This document shows, piece by piece, positions 60,056 to 64,000 of a stretch of 64,000 bases of DNA (position 1 is the stretch's first letter; each line of letters opens with the position of its first letter). The notes under the pieces were generated by a model that was not told the origin of the DNA, did not search any database, and saw only the letters and a program-made list of their open reading frames with translations. The stretch covers positions 1 through 64,000 of the forward strand of contig JAXMAR010000028.1 in the NCBI GenBank assembly GCA_046350295.1, given 5' to 3'. The position numbers were made by a program, and so were the translations under genes. The stretch comes from JAXMAR01 sp046350295. GTDB taxonomy: Bacteria > Planctomycetota > Planctomycetia > Gemmatales > Gemmataceae.

Positions 60056-60203
60056 GGGTTCCCCTTCCTGCAGATGATAGTGTCGACCGTCTGTTCGACT
60101 GCTTCAACGGAAACCCGGCCCGGAACCCGACAGAAGCGACTCTTCGATTTTGTTACCCGCGCGGCTTGGTATCCTTGTGAGGTTGAACGAAAAGCGACCC
60201 GCT

Positions 60204-60767
60204 GTGCCCGACGAATCCGTCACCCACTGGCTCGGCAGTTTCAAGGCCGGCGATCCCGCCGGGCGCTGGACCGCTCTGGGATCGCTACTTCGACTGTCGA
60301 GCTGGCGGCGCGCCGGCCCGACGGCTTTCCGGCGCGCTGCTGACGAGGAAGACGTGGTCCTCGCCGCCTTCGACAGCTTTTGCCGCGACGCGGCGGCGGG
60401 CCGCCTCCCCCGCCTCGACGACCGCGACGATCTCCGCGTCCTCCTTCTCATCACCGGGCAAAAAGCCATCGACCTGGTCCGGCGCGAGACCGCTACCAAA
60501 CGGGGTGGCAAGCCGGAGCCACGGGTGGTCGACCTCGAAGACATCGTGGGCCGTGAGCCGTCTCCGGAGTTTGCGGCGCTGGTCGCGGAGGAGTTCAGGC
60601 GGCTGCTCGGTAAGCTGCCGGACGCGGATTTGCAGGCGCTCGCGGTATGGAAGATGGAAGGCCATACGAACGAGGAGATCGCGGCGCGGCGGGGGTGCGT
60701 GCTGCGCACCGTCGAGCGGCGCCTCAGGGTCATCCGGAGCCTGTGGGCCGCGGAGCTTGCGCCGTGA
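60204..60767 (+). CDS. ECF-type RNA polymerase sigma factor
   Basis: A 187-residue protein with a GTG start at 60204 (PDESVTHWLGSFKAGDP). Region 2 is readable as RRAADEEDVVLAAFDSFCRD; the stretch before it (60250-60340) reads as conserved motif pieces in other frames (LWDRYFD, VELAARRPDGFPAR), meaning two or three compensating shifts scramble about 30 residues while the frame is restored. Region 4 is intact: PEFAALVAEEFRRLLGKLPD, LQALAVWKMEGHTNEEIAAR, RGCVLRTVERRLRVIRSLWA. Its TGA overlaps the GTG of the kinase (GTGA), so both are co-translated, the arrangement typical of planctomycete ECF/kinase pairs. Confidence 0.85.
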   Translation: MPDESVTHWLGSFKAGDPAGRWTALGSLLRLSSWRRAGPTAFRRAADEEDVVLAAFDSFCRDAAAGRLPRLDDRDDLRVLLLITGQKAIDLVRRETATKRGGKPEPRVVDLEDIVGREPSPEFAALVAEEFRRLLGKLPDADLQALAVWKMEGHTNEEIAARRGCVLRTVERRLRVIRSLWAAELAP

Positions 60768-63700
60768 ACGACGAACCGGAAAGCTGGCCGCCCGAACTGG
60801 CGCTACGAATCGACGCCGCGTGCTGCCGCTTCGAGGAGCGGATAAAGGCCGGCGAGTTCCCGCCGATCGAGGAGTGCCTGGCCGGCTGGGAAGGGCCGGA
60901 ACGCGAAACCTTGCGCGATGAGCTGTGCGCGGTTCGGCTCCAGTGGCTGGCCCGGAACGCGACCGCGGATTACCCGCCGGCCGCGCCGGAAGAATCTCTT
61001 CGAACGCCGGCGGTCACCTTGCCGCCGCGTTACGGGTACGAGGATAAGCTTGGGTCTGGCGGCATGGGGGTGGTCTATCTGGCGCGCGACAGGCGCCTGA
61101 ATCGCCTCGTGGCCCTCAAGATGATCCTGGCGGGGGAGCAGGCCGGCGGCCGTCTGCTGGCCCGGTTTCGCGCCGAGGCCGAGGCGGTGGCCTCCCTGTC
61201 GCATCCCAACGTGGTGCAGATTTTCGACACCGGGGAGCACGAGGGCCACCCCTACCTCGTCCTGGAGTTCATGGCGGGTGGCACACTGGCGGCACGCTTG
61301 GTAGACGGCCCACTTGAGCCGATCGAAGCGGCGCGGCTCGTTGAAACCCTCGCCCGGGCGGTCCACGCAGCCCACGCCTGCCGCATCGTCCACCGTGACC
61401 TCAAACCTGCCAACATTCTCTTCACCGCCGGCGGCGTGCCGAAGGTGTCCGACTTCGGGCTCGTGAAGCGCCTCGACGCCGATTCCGCGCACACGGTTAG
61501 CGGCGAGTTCATGGGCACGCCTGCGTACATGCCTCCCGAGCAGGCCGCCGGTCACGCGAAGGAAGTCGGCCCGGAGGCAGACGTGTACGCGCTGGGCGCG
61601 ATCCTCTACGAATGCCTCACGGGCCGGCCACCATTCCGCGGCGCTACTGCTCTGGACACCGTCCGCCACGTGCTCAACGACGAACCGCCCCCGCCGCGCC
61701 GCCTGTGCTCCGATGTGCCGGCGGACCTCGAAGCCGTGTGTCTCAAATGCTTGGAGAAAAACCCGTTCCACCGCTACCGTACGGCCGAGGCCCTTGCCGA
61801 CGACCTGAATAACTTCCTCTGCGGCAAGCCCACCGACCGACCCACCTCCGCGTGGCGGCGGTTGGAGGCGGACCTTTATGCAAAGAACGTGGCGCTGGCC
61901 GAACGCGAGTGGGCGGCGGGACGGCCGCAGAACGCGGGCCCATACCTCGACGCCTGCCCAGCCGAGCTGCGCGGCTGGGAGTGGTACTGCCTCCACGGAT
62001 TGCGCGAGCGGCCGCTGACGCTCCGCGCGCACGAGGACGTCGTCTACGGCGTGACCTTCTCGCCGGACGGCGCCGTGATCGCCTCGGTCAGCGACGACCA
62101 GACGGTTCGCCTCTGGAACGCGACGACCGGCGCCGCGCTCCGCGTCTTCAGCGGACACACGGACCAGCTCTACACCCCGCGGTTCACGCGCGACGGCTCC
62201 CGGCTGGTCGCCGCAAGCCAGGCCGGCGTGGTCAAGGTGTGGGATCTCGCAACGGGCGCGGTGCAGGAACTGACCGGCCACGCCGACGTCGTCGTGGGGA
62301 TCGACGTGAGTCGTTGTGGACGCTTCGTCGCGTCCGCCAGCGACGACACCACCGTTCGCCTCTGGGACGTCGGCTCCGGCCTGACCGTCCGGGTCTTCCG
62401 CGGGCACACCGACATGGTGAACGGCGTCGCCTTCTCGCCCGATGGCCGGTTCCTCGCCTCGGCCAGCTACGACCAGACGGTGCGCGTGTGGGAAGTCGAA
62501 GCCGGCCGCGAGCGTTACCGGCTGTGCAAGCACGCCGGCTTCGTGTGGGCGGTCGCGTTTTCGCCGGACGGCCGGTTCCTAGCGTCGGCGGGCGGCGACT
62601 CGATCGTCCGCGTCTGGGACATGGAAACCGGTGATGAGCGGCTGGCGCTCGCCGGGCATTCCGGCGTGGTCTGGAGCCTGGCGTTCACTCCCGACGGGTC
62701 TCGCCTTGCCTCCGCGGGCTGGGACAAGACGGTCCGGTTGTGGGATGTCGGCTCCGGCCAGGAGACGGTCACGCTCCGCGGCCACGCCGACGCCGTGAAC
62801 GCCATCGCCTTCAACTCCGATGGCTCGCGCCTGGCCTCGGCCGGCGACGACCGGACCATCGTGGTGTGGGTCGCGGAACGTAGCGGGCACGCCGCGCCGC
62901 CCGCGAGTCGGACACTCCGCGAACACGCCGGTCCGGTTCTGGCGGTGGCGTTCGACTCCCACGGAAAGCGTGTCGTCTCATCCGGCGACGACCGCACCGC
63001 GCGCGTCTGGGACGTGGCCCGCGGGACCCTGGTGCACACGCTCGCCGGTCACGCGGCCCTCGTCGGCGGCGTCGCCTTCAGCCCGGACGGGCGGCTCATC
63101 GCAACCGCAAGCGCGGACAAGACCATTCGGCTCTGGCATGCGGAAACGGGTCGCACAGCGCGCGTCCTACCGGGCCACACCGACCGCATCTACGGCGTCG
63201 CCTTCAGCCCGGACGGGCGCTTCCTGGCAAGCGGCGGCTGGGATCGAACCGTGCGCGTCTGGGATGTGGCAAGCGGCGACACGATCCGCATCTTGCGCGG
63301 ACACACGAACTGGGTCTGGTCGGTGGCGTTCGCGCCCGGTGGCATGCGGCTTGTTTCCGGAAGCACGGACCGAACGATACGGATCTGGGACTGGTCGACG
63401 GACGCCGAACCGCTCGTTCTGCGCGGGCACAACCTGAAGGTGCTCGGCGTGGCCTTCTCGCCGGACGCTCTGCTGGTCGCCTCAGCCGGCGGCGATGGGA
63501 TGGCGAAGGTCTGGGACGCGACGTCCGGCGCGGAGCGTCGTACGCTAGCCGGCCACACCGACCGCGTTACCAGCATCGCGTTCGATCCCCTGGGGCGTTC
63601 CATCGCGACCGCCAGCGAGGACCAGACGGTGCGCCTGTGGAACGCGCACACAGGGACCGAGCTTCATGCGTTTCTGGGCCACGCACGCCGTGTGAACGCG

Positions 63701-63790
63701 GTGGCGTTCGCGCCTACGCCTGACCTCCTCGCGTCGGCCGGCGACGACGGCGTCGTGATGATCTGGAGCGCCGACTGCATTGTTTCCTGA
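60764..63790 (+). CDS. Ser/Thr protein kinase with 14 WD40 repeats, no membrane helix
   Basis: A 1,008-residue protein, GTG start at 60764 in a GTGA overlap with the sigma gene. Kinase domain residues about 88-350: YEDKLGSGGMGVVYLARDRR (P-loop), VALKMILAGEQAG (ATP Lys), CRIVHRDLKPANILFTAGGV, KVSDFGLVKRLDADS and GEFMGTPAYMPPEQAAG. A short linker (AWRRLEADLYAKNVALAERE, LRGWEWYCLHGLRERPLTLR) leads into exactly 14 WD40 units (about residues 419-1005), such as GHTDMVNGVAFSPDGRFLAS and YDQTVRVWEVEAG. That would give two seven-blade propellers. The membrane helix usual at the linker of related kinases is absent. It probably phosphorylates a partner of the sigma factor; target unknown. Confidence 0.95.
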   Translation: MNDEPESWPPELALRIDAACCRFEERIKAGEFPPIEECLAGWEGPERETLRDELCAVRLQWLARNATADYPPAAPEESLRTPAVTLPPRYGYEDKLGSGGMGVVYLARDRRLNRLVALKMILAGEQAGGRLLARFRAEAEAVASLSHPNVVQIFDTGEHEGHPYLVLEFMAGGTLAARLVDGPLEPIEAARLVETLARAVHAAHACRIVHRDLKPANILFTAGGVPKVSDFGLVKRLDADSAHTVSGEFMGTPAYMPPEQAAGHAKEVGPEADVYALGAILYECLTGRPPFRGATALDTVRHVLNDEPPPPRRLCSDVPADLEAVCLKCLEKNPFHRYRTAEALADDLNNFLCGKPTDRPTSAWRRLEADLYAKNVALAEREWAAGRPQNAGPYLDACPAELRGWEWYCLHGLRERPLTLRAHEDVVYGVTFSPDGAVIASVSDDQTVRLWNATTGAALRVFSGHTDQLYTPRFTRDGSRLVAASQAGVVKVWDLATGAVQELTGHADVVVGIDVSRCGRFVASASDDTTVRLWDVGSGLTVRVFRGHTDMVNGVAFSPDGRFLASASYDQTVRVWEVEAGRERYRLCKHAGFVWAVAFSPDGRFLASAGGDSIVRVWDMETGDERLALAGHSGVVWSLAFTPDGSRLASAGWDKTVRLWDVGSGQETVTLRGHADAVNAIAFNSDGSRLASAGDDRTIVVWVAERSGHAAPPASRTLREHAGPVLAVAFDSHGKRVVSSGDDRTARVWDVARGTLVHTLAGHAALVGGVAFSPDGRLIATASADKTIRLWHAETGRTARVLPGHTDRIYGVAFSPDGRFLASGGWDRTVRVWDVASGDTIRILRGHTNWVWSVAFAPGGMRLVSGSTDRTIRIWDWSTDAEPLVLRGHNLKVLGVAFSPDALLVASAGGDGMAKVWDATSGAERRTLAGHTDRVTSIAFDPLGRSIATASEDQTVRLWNAHTGTELHAFLGHARRVNAVAFAPTPDLLASAGDDGVVMIWSADCIVS

Positions 63791-63797
63791 GCGACCG

Positions 63798-64000
63798 CTA
63801 CTTCAACGTCTTCACCCACGCCTTCCAGACGCCGTCCAGCTTGTCCGCCGGCAGGTTCGCGGCTTCCAGCGCCATTTCGATCGTCGCCTCCATCTTCGTG
63901 TCGCTCACCTGGAAGCCCTTGATGAAAGGCATGAACTTCGCGGTACGGCCGCTGTAGGCGAGGTATTCCATCAGGCTCGCCTGAATGACGGCGATCTCCT
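63798..64000 (-). CDS. C-terminal part of a hypothetical protein, cut by window edge
   Basis: The visible 67 codons read EIAVIQASLMEYLAYSGRTA, then FMPFIKGFQVSDTKMEATIE and MALEAANLPADKLDGVWKAW to VKTLK, stop TAG at 63798. The ending resembles the C-termini of planctomycete peptidase-MA-like and DUF1570-type proteins (W-x-x-W-V), but the bulk lies outside the window, so no family is assigned. It is convergent with the kinase gene, whose stop is 8 bp away. Confidence 0.6.
   Translation of the reverse strand, partial: EIAVIQASLMEYLAYSGRTAKFMPFIKGFQVSDTKMEATIEMALEAANLPADKLDGVWKAWVKTLK

Overview
The window is about 64 kb of GC-rich chromosomal DNA that reads as a planctomycete, most likely Gemmataceae. 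This is an inference from gene content: an N-terminal LEDRTTPS-type secretion motif on a cyclophilin, a BBP7-type outer-membrane barrel, a DUF1559 pseudopilin-like protein, a DUF1080 protein, a very cysteine-rich YTV-type wall protein, and an ECF sigma factor overlapping a Ser/Thr kinase with 14 WD40 repeats. There are no rRNA genes, no recognisable insertion sequences, no prophage and no CRISPR array. One tRNA (Ser, anticodon GCT) is present.

Layout. 0-10 kb: a DUF5681-like protein with an 18-bp coding repeat, a small secreted protein, a tiny overlapping gene pair, KptA, an orphan HicB, a sigma-like protein with a signal-peptide-like start, an SGNH hydrolase, a BBP7 barrel, a cyclophilin and a HEAT-repeat protein. 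10-23 kb: an LRR protein, an RND-type protein that keeps its periplasmic domains but lacks nearly all membrane helices, kinase and S9 peptidase pseudogenes, an SGNH protein, a polytopic membrane protein, an FAH-family enzyme, and an NDH-2 dehydrogenase fused to cNMP-binding and CBS domains. 23-34 kb: response regulator, tRNA-Ser, a duplicated-domain secreted protein, a DUF971/Mrp pair, a DarT remnant, prolyl oligopeptidase, a coupled pair of unknown genes, a DUF433/DUF5615 pair and a DUF1080 protein. 34-41 kb: APC permease, KamA-type aminomutase, UDP-glucose dehydrogenase (all three frameshifted), rmlB and an HU/IHF gene. 41-50 kb: a FixL/FixJ-like pair, a PDZ serine protease, the YTV-type protein and a GT2 glycosyltransferase. 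50-64 kb: an oxidoreductase, infC with a non-AUG start, a CehA-like protein, a short SecA paralogue, a DUF2330 protein, three decayed or frameshifted genes, and the ECF sigma/WD40-kinase operon.

Genes that appear to work together: ugd and rmlB (nucleotide-sugar synthesis for surface glycans), DUF971 with Mrp (iron-sulphur carrier function), the histidine kinase and its overlapping response regulator, the ECF sigma factor and its overlapping kinase, and a permease overlapping a MOSC gene.

Two global observations matter. First, about ten genes carry multiple frameshifts while the long genes between them are intact. This is either local assembly error or real decay and should be settled before calling losses. 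Second, a 49-bp REP-like element occurs three times between 34 and 44 kb. Most very long antisense ORFs are high-GC shadows and were left out. All family names come from reading translations by eye; no database search was run.
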